A DNA stretch of 64,000 bases from IMG/VR virus record IMGVR_UViG_3300034106_005441, positions 1 through 64,000 of that record; one strand, written 5' to 3'. Under the pieces are notes generated by a model. It was not told the origin of the DNA. It did no database searches and saw only the letters and a list, made by a program, of their open reading frames with translations. This DNA is from a virus. This document shows, one piece after another, positions 1 to 10,200 of this stretch. Made by a program: the position numbers and the translations under genes. The first letter of the stretch is position 1. Each line of letters begins with the position of its first letter.

Positions 1-412
1 GAAACGTAATTTTATTGAACAAACTAGTCGCGCCAGCAAAACGGTCTGGAAGCGGAAAAGAAGAAAGTTGGCTAGTCGCGGCTGTGTCAAATTGCAAGTC
101 GGAATCAAATCTGTTTTTCTCGCGGTCAAACGACAGCGTATTTGTACGGGCTGTATTTAGCTCGCTGCGCCTAAGCACAACTGGGTGCAGCAATTCTTCG
201 TGAAACAGCGGTACGTCATATCGGCTGAGCGCGGCCACAGCCTCAAGTAAGTCTCTGTGGCTTTGCGCTACGGCGTGCGCAGTGGCGTCGACATGCGAGT
301 GAATTTGGTCGATACCTGTGTATGTGCGCGCCCAGAAACTTCCCAGCAAAGAGATTAAAACTTTGCTGCGGTCTAAATCTGACCCGGGATATGTGTACAG
401 GTTTTTCTTCAT
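1..412 (-). CDS. Partial unknown protein downstream of baseplate J (C-terminus beyond window)
   Basis: An open frame starts at ATG 412-410 and stays open for 137 codons to the window edge, so the C-terminus is missing. The product begins MKKNLYTYPGSDLDRSKV and is mixed polar and hydrophobic, with no motif I recognise. It starts 6 bases after the stop of the baseplate J gene, as expected for the next gene of the same operon. By position it is a baseplate or tail-fibre component, but that is inference from order only. Confidence 0.75.
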   Translation of the reverse strand, partial: MKKNLYTYPGSDLDRSKVLISLLGSFWARTYTGIDQIHSHVDATAHAVAQSHRDLLEAVAALSRYDVPLFHEELLHPVVLRRSELNTARTNTLSFDREKNRFDSDLQFDTAATSQLSSFPLPDRFAGATSLFNKITF

Positions 413-418
413 GGCGGC

Positions 419-2068
419 TTATACGGTAAAACCGGCCGCGCTGTAAGAAATAGACACGTTGTCGACGCCGACTAAAAAGACCGTGGTGCGGCCGGTCACC
501 AACCGAGTTGGGTCGTTGGGTATAGTCAGTAACGTTCCGTCGCGCAGATATGTGTATGCGCCGTCGGGCCGCCTGATTTTTCCAAACATGTCAATATGGC
601 CTATAGCTTGGCGCCCCGTTAAAAATTGGTGCGCGGCATTAGAAATTACGGATGAGTGCAACTGGCCCGCAAAGCCGACTTGACTTACCGCGTCTACGAC
701 GGCGTTTTTCATTTGCCGCAACACGCTGTCGGCAATCACCTCGTTGGTTTCAGTGCGCACGTTAAACGAGATGTTAGTAAAGCAGGGAATAGCTGCTTTT
801 ACTAGTATGTCCGCCGCTCTTGGCCTGTTGTCGCGTGAGGTCAGCGTGTCGTGTATGTCGCCGATTAATGGCAATCCTCGCGTTGTGACCGAATACATCG
901 CTTTACTTTGATTTATTGTTAAGCCAGAAGAAAGCGTGTCGTTATCTTCAAATCGGATAATCGCGGTTTGATAGCGACTGTATACTCCTTCGTGAATGTG
1001 GATTACGTCTGGCGCATATGAAATTTGCGATAAATCAACGCCGCGTAGGTCTTGTGTGACCGGATAGCCATTAGTCGTGCGATCTGTAATTTTTGCTACA
1101 CGCGCAATGTCGTAAAATCCGGCTGCGGCATTTCTGGGAATTGCGACTTGCCAGATGGTGCCGCGCTCGCCGATGCCGACATATGTAGCTTCCAGCACAT
1201 GATCGACTTCTTGCGCGTAAGCGGCTGTTTGCAAATAAATATCTACTTTCCCGCCGCCTGACACTGGAAAAAGACTATGCTGATCTCTTTGCTGTTCGAC
1301 ATCACCGCAGCCCAAAACCGAGCAGTGCAGCAAATTTTTAAACGCCGGATAATTGCGAATAAACGCCTCGTAGCTTTTGCGACCACCAATTGTTTTAGCA
1401 GCTAAACCCAAATTTAGTTCTTTTATGTATTCTTCGTTTGTGGGCGGATCTGCGCCGTTCACAAAATCGCTCGTAGCAAAAACGCCGCCGACATTTCCCG
1501 GTATAGCTGTAGCTAAGAGCGCGGTTCCACGCTTTATGTTCGCGTTTCTTCCGGGTGTGGTCGACACAAACGGAACGGAAGCGGTATACGTGCCGTCGCC
1601 GACCGGTATCATGACGCGCTCGGTATCTCGTGTCGTCACGCTGTCGGGCGGCAAAATTGTAAATGTGGCTGCCGGCCGAAACTCTATGTCGTTTGCAACA
1701 TAAGAGAGATCGTCTGGAATTTCTGTTGTCACTGGCAGCAAAAAAATAAACGACGCAGCGCCTGTGGCTGGCGTGCCGGCTTTTCGGGTCAGGTTAAAAT
1801 TAGACAGCACCTGCTCGACAAGCGCGTCTTCAGCTAGTGCCGGGTTTTGTGTGATTTTCAGCAAGCTGTTGCTTTGCATCACACGATCAATATTTTCTTT
1901 TACCGCCGCGTTTAAAACGGCGTTAAAATACAGCACAAGATCGTGAAACACACCGCGAGTAAGCTCAACTTCCGGATGGCGCTCTTGCATCAACTGCGTA
2001 AGCGTAGCCGTCATGGCGGCTACCCGTGCTGGTGGAAGCTCTCGTAGCGTAGATATTTGTAATGGCAT
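419..2068 (-). CDS. Baseplate J-like (gp6-type wedge) protein
   Basis: A 549-residue protein with the layout of phage baseplate J proteins. The N-terminus is helical (TLTQLMQERHPEVELTRG), a long beta-rich middle carries segments such as VSTTPGRNANI and PPTNEEYIKELNLG, and an assembly-type C-terminus follows. In this family the protein builds the wedge ring that joins the tube/hub to the fibres and triggers sheath contraction. It starts 1 base after the stop of the gp25-like wedge gene, the usual neighbour order in myoviruses. The assignment rests on family resemblance and neighbours. Confidence 0.8.
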   Translation of the reverse strand: MPLQISTLRELPPARVAAMTATLTQLMQERHPEVELTRGVFHDLVLYFNAVLNAAVKENIDRVMQSNSLLKITQNPALAEDALVEQVLSNFNLTRKAGTPATGAASFIFLLPVTTEIPDDLSYVANDIEFRPAATFTILPPDSVTTRDTERVMIPVGDGTYTASVPFVSTTPGRNANIKRGTALLATAIPGNVGGVFATSDFVNGADPPTNEEYIKELNLGLAAKTIGGRKSYEAFIRNYPAFKNLLHCSVLGCGDVEQQRDQHSLFPVSGGGKVDIYLQTAAYAQEVDHVLEATYVGIGERGTIWQVAIPRNAAAGFYDIARVAKITDRTTNGYPVTQDLRGVDLSQISYAPDVIHIHEGVYSRYQTAIIRFEDNDTLSSGLTINQSKAMYSVTTRGLPLIGDIHDTLTSRDNRPRAADILVKAAIPCFTNISFNVRTETNEVIADSVLRQMKNAVVDAVSQVGFAGQLHSSVISNAAHQFLTGRQAIGHIDMFGKIRRPDGAYTYLRDGTLLTIPNDPTRLVTGRTTVFLVGVDNVSISYSAAGFTV

Positions 2069-2069
2069 G

Positions 2070-2591
2070 TCATTCTCGCGGAACTATTTCAATCGGCAGG
2101 ATAAGCTCTCTGACGTCACCAGCCTGACTTGTAATTTTAACACCTAGGCTGAGAAAAGACGCGGTAGTCCCGCTAGCCTGCGACACGTCAAATCCAGGCA
2201 AAATTGCGACATTTAATAGCTCCGCGTCTCTAAATTTTTCGTCTGCTGGCATGTCGTTATTTTCCTCGGCGCGTAAATTGCGCCGTACCTGCATGTTTGC
2301 CGCAGAAAATTGCGCGCGTACGTTAATTGGCACGCGAAATTGCCCCGTGCGGGCGGCGCGCATAAAATTTGTGCCGCGGCCGGGCAGGCCCGGCATCGAG
2401 CCTCTTTCTGTCAAAAACTCCAGCAACCAACGCTGTGACAATTTTTGTATGCCAGTTGTAATCGCGCCAGATGTTTTTTTGTTAAACAGTTCTAACCCTA
2501 GTTTTTTGTCCCTACGGCCAACTAAAGGCGCGGTTGTATTTTGTAGCGCCAAATAGTCGTATTTTCTGTTTACGTAGTCGCTAAGCGCCAT
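2070..2591 (-). CDS. gp25-like baseplate wedge protein
   Basis: 173 residues. The segment around residues 50-75 (QRWLLEFLTERGSMPGLPGR then GTNF) resembles the gp25/W core, where short beta strands are followed by a Gly-Pro rich turn; the C-terminus is beta-rich and ends LPIEIVPRE. In contractile tails gp25 ties the wedge to the first sheath ring. It lies directly upstream of baseplate J, the typical pair. No lysozyme active-site pattern is visible, as is usual for this misnamed family. Confidence is moderate because the family diverges strongly. Confidence 0.6.
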   Translation of the reverse strand: MALSDYVNRKYDYLALQNTTAPLVGRRDKKLGLELFNKKTSGAITTGIQKLSQRWLLEFLTERGSMPGLPGRGTNFMRAARTGQFRVPINVRAQFSAANMQVRRNLRAEENNDMPADEKFRDAELLNVAILPGFDVSQASGTTASFLSLGVKITSQAGDVRELILPIEIVPRE

Positions 2592-2595
2592 CTTA

Positions 2596-3066
2596 TTAGT
2601 CCTCGCTGATCTTGGCGCCGAAGTCTATGGCCGCCTGGACGCCGTCTTTTAAAAACGAGAATATGCTTTTGTCTTGTTGGCCGTGCCCGTCTAACCTTCC
2701 ATGCGCGTGGGCAGCGCACCGAATAAAACTTGCGTGGCGTGTTCTAAACGCGCGCTCCTCGACGGCCATAAAGTCGATTTGCCATTTTGTCGCCATTGCG
2801 TCACCAAACGTACCGGCCTCATCGCCGTACTTGCCGACGATTTTCTCTGAGTAAGTTTGATTTAAATCATTTCTATCCCATGTCGGGTTGTCGATAGACG
2901 GCACATCTAATATGTCTGTGACTTTTTCTGGTGTGTGCCATTTCCGGTATTTGGTGTGGTTGCGAAAATGTTCGGAAAAATCTTTCGCGCGCTTCTCCAA
3001 GTCTTTAATGCGATCTTCAAACTTAGGATCGACTTTGGCTTTTGCGCCGCTGGTTGGATGTCCCAT
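2596..3066 (-). CDS. Unknown protein between sigma factor and wedge gene
   Basis: 156 residues, charged, soluble, with no recognised domain. The N-terminus is Lys-rich and probably helical (KFEDRIKDLEKRAKDF, residues 15-30), and the middle has several Trp (WHTPEKV, PTWDRNDL, KWQIDF). It lies 8 bases downstream of the sigma-like gene and 4 bases upstream of the gp25-like gene, so it is co-transcribed with baseplate genes. It could be a small baseplate component or assembly factor. Confidence 0.7.
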   Translation of the reverse strand: MGHPTSGAKAKVDPKFEDRIKDLEKRAKDFSEHFRNHTKYRKWHTPEKVTDILDVPSIDNPTWDRNDLNQTYSEKIVGKYGDEAGTFGDAMATKWQIDFMAVEERAFRTRHASFIRCAAHAHGRLDGHGQQDKSIFSFLKDGVQAAIDFGAKISED

Positions 3067-3074
3067 TTTGCACC

Positions 3075-3884
3075 TTAAAAGTTGTGTTTGTATCTGGCGT
3101 CGATCATTGTTTGAATTTTAGCCGCACGTTGACTCACCGCACCCGGAGTAATATTGAGCCTGCGTGCTATGTCTTGTGTAGACGCTTTACGGCGACCATT
3201 TCTCCCTAGCGTCATGTCCATAATCAGTCTATCTGTTGGCGACAAGTCGCCGTATACAAATTCCATCCACGCGTCGGTGTGTTTTGTGTAGTTCGGGAGT
3301 GTGCTGCCGATGTCTGTGTTTGCGGCGTCGTCACTACCCGCAGATTGCAGCGCTGTCATACCCTCAGCTACAGGTTGATTAAAGCCGCGTATTTTTTTTA
3401 TCCGGCGTGTAGACAGCCCGATAGCGTCAGCAATTTCATCGTCTGTGGGGTCGCGGCTCAGTGCGTCCCGAAGCTCATTCTCCGCCGCCGACAGTCTTTG
3501 AAAGTCTAGCCCCACCTGCTCTGGTAGCGAGATAATGTTTTGTTCTTTAGCGGACAGCCGACGTAAACTCTGCAACTGCGAAAGTAAATGTGTTTTTACG
3601 TTTCCTCTATTCGGGTCGTATGTCTGTAGCGCTTTCAGCGCCATAAGGCGCGCTTTGTTTTTAATGGTCGGGCTGGCGTTGGAGCCGGCGTAGCTATTTA
3701 CAGCTGTGTCTACGATTGGCTGAATAGCGCCAATCAGTTTTGTGTTGAGTTCTGGTGTTTTTTGTTTTTGCCACTGCGGGTACAGCGTGTCAAAATCCGG
3801 CGACGCGCCGTACGTCGTCTGGCCAGAAAAAGGTGGTTGCACGTCGCCGAGTATGGATGGCATTCCGTTTTTAGCTGCGCACAT
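3075..3884 (-). CDS. Sigma-70 family RNA polymerase sigma factor
   Basis: 269 residues. Residues 55-120 resemble a reduced region 2, with RLMALKALQTYDPNRGN matching the family pattern of helix then TYDP-r-G. Residues 130-170 (LRDALSRDPTDDEIADAIGL then RIKKI) are a region-3 helix-turn-helix. Residues 210-265 (DLSPTDRLIMDM, TQDIARRLNITPGAVSQR) are region 4, which in this family contacts the -35 element and the beta flap. The N-terminus is short and region 1.1 is absent. ATG 3884 is preceded by AGGTGA. It lies inside the baseplate operon, far from the polymerase genes at 39-46 kb. I infer that it directs late transcription, by the phage polymerase or the host core. Confidence 0.85.
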   Translation of the reverse strand: MCAAKNGMPSILGDVQPPFSGQTTYGASPDFDTLYPQWQKQKTPELNTKLIGAIQPIVDTAVNSYAGSNASPTIKNKARLMALKALQTYDPNRGNVKTHLLSQLQSLRRLSAKEQNIISLPEQVGLDFQRLSAAENELRDALSRDPTDDEIADAIGLSTRRIKKIRGFNQPVAEGMTALQSAGSDDAANTDIGSTLPNYTKHTDAWMEFVYGDLSPTDRLIMDMTLGRNGRRKASTQDIARRLNITPGAVSQRAAKIQTMIDARYKHNF

Positions 3885-3919
3885 ATGTCACCTATACTTG
3901 TCCGGCAAAATTACCGGGA

Positions 3920-5788
3920 TCAATTGGCGTCGCCGCCTACTTTAACTGCCAGCGGCCCGCCCGGCCACGGAGAGCCGGGCGGCTCATCCTTGTATATCGG
4001 CGCTACTGTCCCTACGTAATGTTTTTTACTAGTAGTGTTTTTGATATCGTTTTCTTTTTCAGTTCGTACGTGACTTAGCGCGAACGACGTACCAGCTGTA
4101 TGCTGCTCTGCGTTAATTACAAATGAAACCTGCACTACAGCGCCGTACATAGGCGTATTAGACTTGCCGATCTCATTTATCGGAGGTTTAACTTTAACGA
4201 TGCTGCCGGGAGCAATGTCAAAGCGCAGCTTACCCGAAAGCTCTCCATACCGCTGCCCAAGAATAGCAGACTTGTACCAGTGACAGGCAAAACGGTCATA
4301 AATGTTTAAGTTCTCGCCGTCGACGGAGTCTTTAGAGTCGTCCTTGTATACCTTCTCCACTTCTTGATGCGACATCTTTGCTTCTGGATTTGTTTTGTTA
4401 CCTTTTTGCGGACGGGCGGTGCTTCGGCCGGGCGTATACATGAGGTTATCGCGCGTGTAGCCTTGCGTGTAGACCGGATTTGCTAGCCACGCTGGCGGGT
4501 CGCGCACAAGTATGTTACCCCAGTGATCGTCAAACGCATTTTTGCTTACCGGGTATTGGCCGGCGGGCTTGCAGTAGCTTATTACAGGTATCGGAGAGCC
4601 GCCCATGGTCGCTCCCGCCGAGTCAGCTTGGGGCGCCCAATAAATAACAATAGAACTCATCATGTTGGCAAAATTTGCATTGAAATTAGCGTAGTTGTAT
4701 TCTTCTCCGGTAATTTCAACATGATGCTTGTTCAAGCCGGGGAAAAACGGAATAGCCTGCGCGAACTCGACGCTCGGAGAAATGGCAAACAAAAAAGATG
4801 GCGCGAGATCGCCGATTAGCTTGCTCCAAATTGTGTTGTAACCCATGCCGTCAAGAATCATTCGGCACAGGCCCTCGTGCGCCGAAAGACTTAAAAACAC
4901 AAATGGGTCGCCGCCGTCAAATCCTTTTAAATTTAGCGGTAACTTGGCTTTGTACTCTTCCGGTGCTTTACCCGGAATACGATCTAACGCCGCGGCTGCT
5001 GCGGAGTTGTTATCGGAGGGTACACCCAGCGGCTCTGCTTTTTGACCGTCTTTGCTGGGACCCGGTTCTTTGTTGTTGTTGGCGTTGTTTCTGCATTGCA
5101 AACGTGGGTGGTTCATCTTTGTGATGCCAAGAAAAATTTGCTTGATTACCTTTTCCCACAAATCTTTTTGCATGTTTGCCTGCGTCACAATCGACCCGCC
5201 GCCGCCGCCAGATTCCGGGCGTTTATAGTCGATCATCGGCACAGCACGCGCACCAGTGCCGTTACGCTTACCGGCGCCTGAACCGCTACCGCCAACAAGG
5301 TCTGCGATTACAATAGACGAGGCAACTTGCGCAAGATCGTGTGGAACGTTCTGGGACCAATCGCCGTTGAGCATGGAGGAGCAGTTTAAATCGTCGAGCC
5401 AATGCACTAAATGAATTGTGTACGTGCAGTTGTTGTGCGCGCGTTGATAACCTATTCCGGCGTAGTAGCCGTCGAAAACTATGTAGCGGCCGTCTTCCAT
5501 GCCGTTAATAATCGGCTTTTCTGTTCGTCCGCTTGTGGATTTAATTGTGAGAAAAACGGTACAGCGGTCGCGCGGTTCTAACTTTTCTGTGGCGTCGTGG
5601 ATCGTAGCCTTCTCCGACGTGCGCACTTCTAAACCTGTAGCCACGTCGAGCGTGCAGGTGGGTATGGCGTTCAAAGCAAACGTAGCTGACATAGCCACGA
5701 TGTCTTTAAACTCTGTTTCGCCGCCTTTGCGATGCTTAAAAACTGCGGTTAACTCAAACTCTGTACGGATATATGGTTCGTTAGCCAT
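3920..5788 (-). CDS. Baseplate hub protein (gp27/gpD-like)
   Basis: 622 residues. The first 150 are beta-rich and follow the hub pattern, in which a domain measuring its own coordinate frame (RYIVFDGYYAGIGYQRAHNN) is followed by TIHLVHWLDDLNCSS. This is typical of tail hub/late-control D proteins that sit under the tube and hold the spike. A Gly/Ser-rich linker is present near residues 165-200 and the C-terminal part is again beta-rich. It overlaps the upstream gene by 8 bases. Neighbours are the tape measure and spike genes on one side and wedge genes on the other. The alternative is another large baseplate protein. Confidence 0.6.
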   Translation of the reverse strand: MANEPYIRTEFELTAVFKHRKGGETEFKDIVAMSATFALNAIPTCTLDVATGLEVRTSEKATIHDATEKLEPRDRCTVFLTIKSTSGRTEKPIINGMEDGRYIVFDGYYAGIGYQRAHNNCTYTIHLVHWLDDLNCSSMLNGDWSQNVPHDLAQVASSIVIADLVGGSGSGAGKRNGTGARAVPMIDYKRPESGGGGGSIVTQANMQKDLWEKVIKQIFLGITKMNHPRLQCRNNANNNKEPGPSKDGQKAEPLGVPSDNNSAAAAALDRIPGKAPEEYKAKLPLNLKGFDGGDPFVFLSLSAHEGLCRMILDGMGYNTIWSKLIGDLAPSFLFAISPSVEFAQAIPFFPGLNKHHVEITGEEYNYANFNANFANMMSSIVIYWAPQADSAGATMGGSPIPVISYCKPAGQYPVSKNAFDDHWGNILVRDPPAWLANPVYTQGYTRDNLMYTPGRSTARPQKGNKTNPEAKMSHQEVEKVYKDDSKDSVDGENLNIYDRFACHWYKSAILGQRYGELSGKLRFDIAPGSIVKVKPPINEIGKSNTPMYGAVVQVSFVINAEQHTAGTSFALSHVRTEKENDIKNTTSKKHYVGTVAPIYKDEPPGSPWPGGPLAVKVGGDAN

Positions 5789-6719
5789 TTTGTCCTCGCA
5801 GTTCTTCGGTGCGGTAGATCAGTGCTAACACCATACCCGACAGTTTGTACGCCGGCAACGGGTGATCAAACCACAGATTCTTAAACGTGCGATACGGCTC
5901 GGCTTCTTCCACGCCGAAAATATCTAAATACACAGGTTCGCCTAGCAACTCTATAGCCGGCAAAACAGTCGTTATTGCCGGCGATGGGTTTACTTTTGTT
6001 TCTATTAACCATTGTGCGTCTAAGCCGTTAAGCGGTGCGATAAGCGACTGCGACGTGTCCGATAAAAACTGTTGCGCGTCGGGGTCATATGATTCGACAA
6101 CTATAAGCCCGTCTAATTCTGTCAGCAGTGAGTCGTATTTGCTGTCATGCGCTAACGGGTTTAAACGCAGATTGAGTTTTGTGTCAGGCAACGTGATAAC
6201 TGGCGGTGCGCTCAAATTTGATACGGCTACTGTAAATCTAGAATCTCGTTTACCCTGATATCGCACGTCTATTTCGAGTCGCGTCACGTTGTCTTCGGTG
6301 ATCCGGCGAAGCCCGACAGTGTAAAAGTTAAAGGACTTGCCGATTGCGGTCAGCGCCTGTAAGTCTCCAGCAACGTTCAGTCGCTGCGGTCGGCCGTAGG
6401 TTTGTGTAATTAAAACTCGTTTACCGGCTGGCTCAAAATATGGTTTGCCGGTACGGGGCCAGTAAGTCACGCGCGGGTCCAGTCGGTAGACGTATTCTGA
6501 TAGTTCTGTGGCGTGTATGTACGCCAGCAATTCGTTGACCCGAAAGTTTAAAAAATAGTTGTCGGGGCTCGCTCCGAAAAGCAATTGACGCAACGTATAC
6601 AACGCGTTTGTTAGCTGCGCTGGTCGGAATTCGGGGGGTACGTACTCGTAACCGTAGTCGCTGTAGTGCATGCGACTTCTGGGTACGTTTAACAGCAGTG
6701 TTCTAGCGTGATTGATCAT
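5781..6719 (-). CDS. Unknown baseplate/tail-tip protein
   Basis: 312 residues with no recognised domain. The N-terminus is Tyr-rich (MHYSDYGYEYVPPEFRPAQL), the middle is beta-rich, and the segment KRVLITQTYGRPQRLNVAGD looks structural. It overlaps its upstream neighbour by 4 bases (ATGA) and its downstream neighbour by 8, so the three genes 7204-3920 are translationally coupled. Placement between tape measure and hub suggests a hub-associated or wedge component; this is inference from order. Confidence 0.65.
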   Translation of the reverse strand: MINHARTLLLNVPRSRMHYSDYGYEYVPPEFRPAQLTNALYTLRQLLFGASPDNYFLNFRVNELLAYIHATELSEYVYRLDPRVTYWPRTGKPYFEPAGKRVLITQTYGRPQRLNVAGDLQALTAIGKSFNFYTVGLRRITEDNVTRLEIDVRYQGKRDSRFTVAVSNLSAPPVITLPDTKLNLRLNPLAHDSKYDSLLTELDGLIVVESYDPDAQQFLSDTSQSLIAPLNGLDAQWLIETKVNPSPAITTVLPAIELLGEPVYLDIFGVEEAEPYRTFKNLWFDHPLPAYKLSGMVLALIYRTEELRGQNG

Positions 6720-7204
6720 TCGCCTTCCTTTTTAGGAAGTATTTCCATGCGCAGCGTCCAGTAACCAACGGGACCGGTGTCGCTTTGGTTTAAGTCTATT
6801 TTTACGCCAGTTAAAAATCCGTGTAACTCTACTGGCGCGCCGTCCGGCGGGGCGAGGACGACATCTAACGACTCTCCGCCTTTAGCCGCTGTTTTGTTGC
6901 TATTGTAGTAGTCGTAAATCTTGAAAATTTTTGCGCCCTCTTTGGCGCCGGGGCATGTTTTAAGAAAACCTACGCCGTTAATTGTTAACAATCCAACTCG
7001 GTCGCCGAAAGCGTAAAAATACACAAAATCATTTACAGTATGCAAAAACTGATAATTCCCTGACAACTCCATGCTTACGCCGGTAACTACATACTCAGTT
7101 GAAAAATACTTGCCGTTAATTGTCACCATGAGAAAGTCGCTTGGCGTACAATCTTTTCGCGACACTTCTACCGCACCGGTACACGGCGTAAAAACCATCG
7201 GCAT
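6716..7204 (-). CDS. Unknown small tail-tip protein after tape measure
   Basis: 162 residues, predicted beta-rich throughout (VVTGVSMELSGNYQFLHTVN, VELHGFLTGVKIDL, YWTLRMEILPKK). The repeated GxLTGV/MEL strands resemble LysM-less tail-tip proteins such as those that connect tube to hub, but I cannot name a family. It starts 8 bases after the tape-measure stop and couples to the next gene through an ATGA overlap. Confidence 0.65.
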   Translation of the reverse strand: MPMVFTPCTGAVEVSRKDCTPSDFLMVTINGKYFSTEYVVTGVSMELSGNYQFLHTVNDFVYFYAFGDRVGLLTINGVGFLKTCPGAKEGAKIFKIYDYYNSNKTAAKGGESLDVVLAPPDGAPVELHGFLTGVKIDLNQSDTGPVGYWTLRMEILPKKEGE

Positions 7205-7212
7205 AAGTCACC

Positions 7213-10200
7213 TCATGTCACTCGTTGACCGCTGGGCAGACCGCTGCGGCCCATGTGGCCGGTGCCAACGACAGGCACGCCACCGCCGGGAGTGGCCACA
7301 GCTTTTTGCGCTGTCGCGTCGAGAATGGCTTCGTGCAGCCCCTCCAACCGCAGAGATCCGTTAAGTGTAATAGACTTGTCGCTTTGATCACCTGCGGCTG
7401 ACGAACCAGAGTATGCGCCGCCGGCTTGATCCGGGCTCGCCATCGCGGGGTGAATGTTTGCCGAGCCGATGGCGCCGCCGCCGGCGTCCTGCTGCACATT
7501 CGATGTCTTAGCTTGTGGTAGCGTTGAACTCGCAGGCAATTCGGCCTCCACGTCGCGATCCACCAGACTCGCGACTAAACGATTTTCCGCCGCATTTTTG
7601 GACAGCGTACCCATTAAATCTTTTTGCATCGCTTGTCGCGCGCTAATAAGCCGACGATCTATGGGCGTTGATGCGGCTTTTTCCTTTGGCGAGGCGGCGG
7701 CAGCAACTGGTTTTTCTCCGGGTTCAAGTCCGGCTTTCTGCTGCAACGCGGCGTCGTTTTTCTGCGCGATCTTTTCGGCTTCTGTTTTATTTTCGCCTAC
7801 CGAGACTTCGCGCCACGCCGGGGTAACACCGCCCGACTTATATTCTTCGTAATACTTGTCTCCAATTTGGCCTACCCGCCCCGTGCGATTTTGCGCGTCA
7901 TCTTTTGCGCGATCCACAGTGTGCATCGCGTCGAAATATTCGCCGTCTGTTGGGCGGTCTATTTGCTTTCCTGCGCGGTCACGGAAAGGACCTGATATTG
8001 ACGCGTAGCTGCCGTCTTTTTGCGACACAGACTGTGTAAAGTCTCTGGGATCAATATCGTATTTCTGTTCGGGCGGTGTAGCTGCGGCGCCTTCGGCGCC
8101 GGTGGCGCTCTGCTGCAACGCGGCGTCGTTTCTGTCTGATACGGCTGTCTTGTCGTCTTCAATTGGGACGCCAGCCGATGCGGCTGCCGCGTCGGCGTTT
8201 TGTTGCTTTATTGTCTCTGCGGTCGCTGGGTCTTTGTCGGCCGTTTTTGTTTCCGGCAAAGGTTTGTCGGCCGTCCTGCCCGCAGTGCTCTCCGGGGATG
8301 CCGCAGCCGAAGAAGCGGCAGTTTTCTCTTTTTCCGCTACGGCGTCGCGTTGCTTGATAAGCTCTTCGCGGCGCGCTTTATCGGCGTCCGTGATCTTGTC
8401 GTACAACCAATGACCTTCTTTTTTATCAATAGCGGCAATTTCCGCGTCGATGGCGTCTTTTGTCGCCGGCATTGGCGACCCCGGCTTTTGTGGCGTCGCT
8501 GCTGCGGCTGCTTGGTCAGCGCCGCCGGCTTTCGCGCCGTTAATGTAGACGTTCTGTGCGCTAAGCTCGACTTTGTCGGCTTTTTGCGATATACCCTGCG
8601 CCGTCTTTTCGTCTGTCACCTTGTCTAATTGCTGCAGTTCGTCGGCGCGCTGTACAGCCGTCACCACCTCTGCCATTTGTTGTTCATTAGATTTTTTGTC
8701 GGCGTCTAGCAACTTGTCTTTTTCAAACTGCTCTTTAGTAATGCCGAGCCTATCTAAAATTGCTTGCGTCCCCTTTTCGCCGTCGGCCGACATAAGCTTA
8801 TTGAGGGTCTCAGTGTCTGCAGCTAGTTCGCCGGCTTTTCCGCCCAACCCCGCGAACAATCTGCCGACAGCTGACCTAGCATTTTTTTGCGCGTCCTCGT
8901 TATCGCCGTGGTATACCCCCCGCTGGACGGCTTCGATGTCTTCTTGTCGGCCGGCGTACGTCACACCGCGTTCGTCTTTGCCTTCGAGTGCGGTGCCGAT
9001 GGCACGCATGGCTCGACCTTTAAGCTCGTCGACAGTTAAATGTTCCTTACCGGTTTTTGCGTGTAATTGGTTCAAATAATCGGTGTCGGCGTCTTTGGCG
9101 AATTGTTCGTTTTCTTTGATTGCGGCACGACGTTCCTCAATCGAAATGTGCGCGCCGGGGTTGCCTGTTAACCGCGTGTACTCAGCCGCAACTTTTTCTT
9201 CAGTGTCCAGCGACGCTAATTTCTTGTCGCGATTAGCTTTTAGATCAGCTTCGCTGACGACCACCTCATCTTTGATGCCGCCAAGTTTTTTAAGCGCGTC
9301 TGTGTCGCCGTCTTTCGCCAGCTTGTCTATGTATTCGCCGGAGATCTGCACTTTATCTCGCATTGCTGACAATGTGTGCAGGCCTGCGCCCATTTCGCCG
9401 GCGTACTTTTGCAGCGTTTCTTGATCGCTGACAAACGGCGCCATTTCTTTCACGAAATTGCCCATGTCAAATTTTTCGCCGCGCTTGCCGATGTCCATAA
9501 AGTAATCGGACATCCGGCCCATTGGTGAAGACTCGCTGCCCAGCCCCACAAGTCGCTGGGTGGCCTTGGCGTGCGCGGCCTCCTGCGCCATCCCTCGCAT
9601 ACCCTTGACGTCGCCACCGAGGCCGTATCTTTGATACAGTTCTACAGTGTTTTGACCGTAGATGTGCTCCGACGCTTGACCAACATTACCTATAAGCTCG
9701 TCGAGCCTTGTGCGGTCAATGCCGCCCTTACCGTCGCCGAACATCTGCGTGACAACTTTTTGTGCCCTGTCTTTTGCCTGATCAGGCGTCATACCTTGCT
9801 GCTCAAAAGACGCGGCTATCTTGTCCGGCATGTGTTTCTCTAAAAACGATATTTGCTGGTCTATCTTCATGCCCGACGAATCGACCACCATCCCGGCTAA
9901 AGTATTGCTCAGTTCAATTTGGCGGGCGGCGGCGAGGCCGGAATCTCCGTCCCCGAGTTCTTCGCCAAGCGCCGTGTCGCTGAGCGCGTTTACGACCATG
10001 CCGCCAGTGCCCTGTTCTCCGAGGGCCTGTACGATTTCGTGTTTTTGTGTCATGTAGCCCGCACCCGCTACGCCAAATTCGTGCATTGTTCGCGGGTCGT
10101 AGACTGCGGAGAAGAACTGATTTGAGTTGCCGCCAGATTCCTGAATAATTGCTTGGGCGGCAGCAAATTTGCCGCGCCCGATTTGCTCAAATACATTGCG

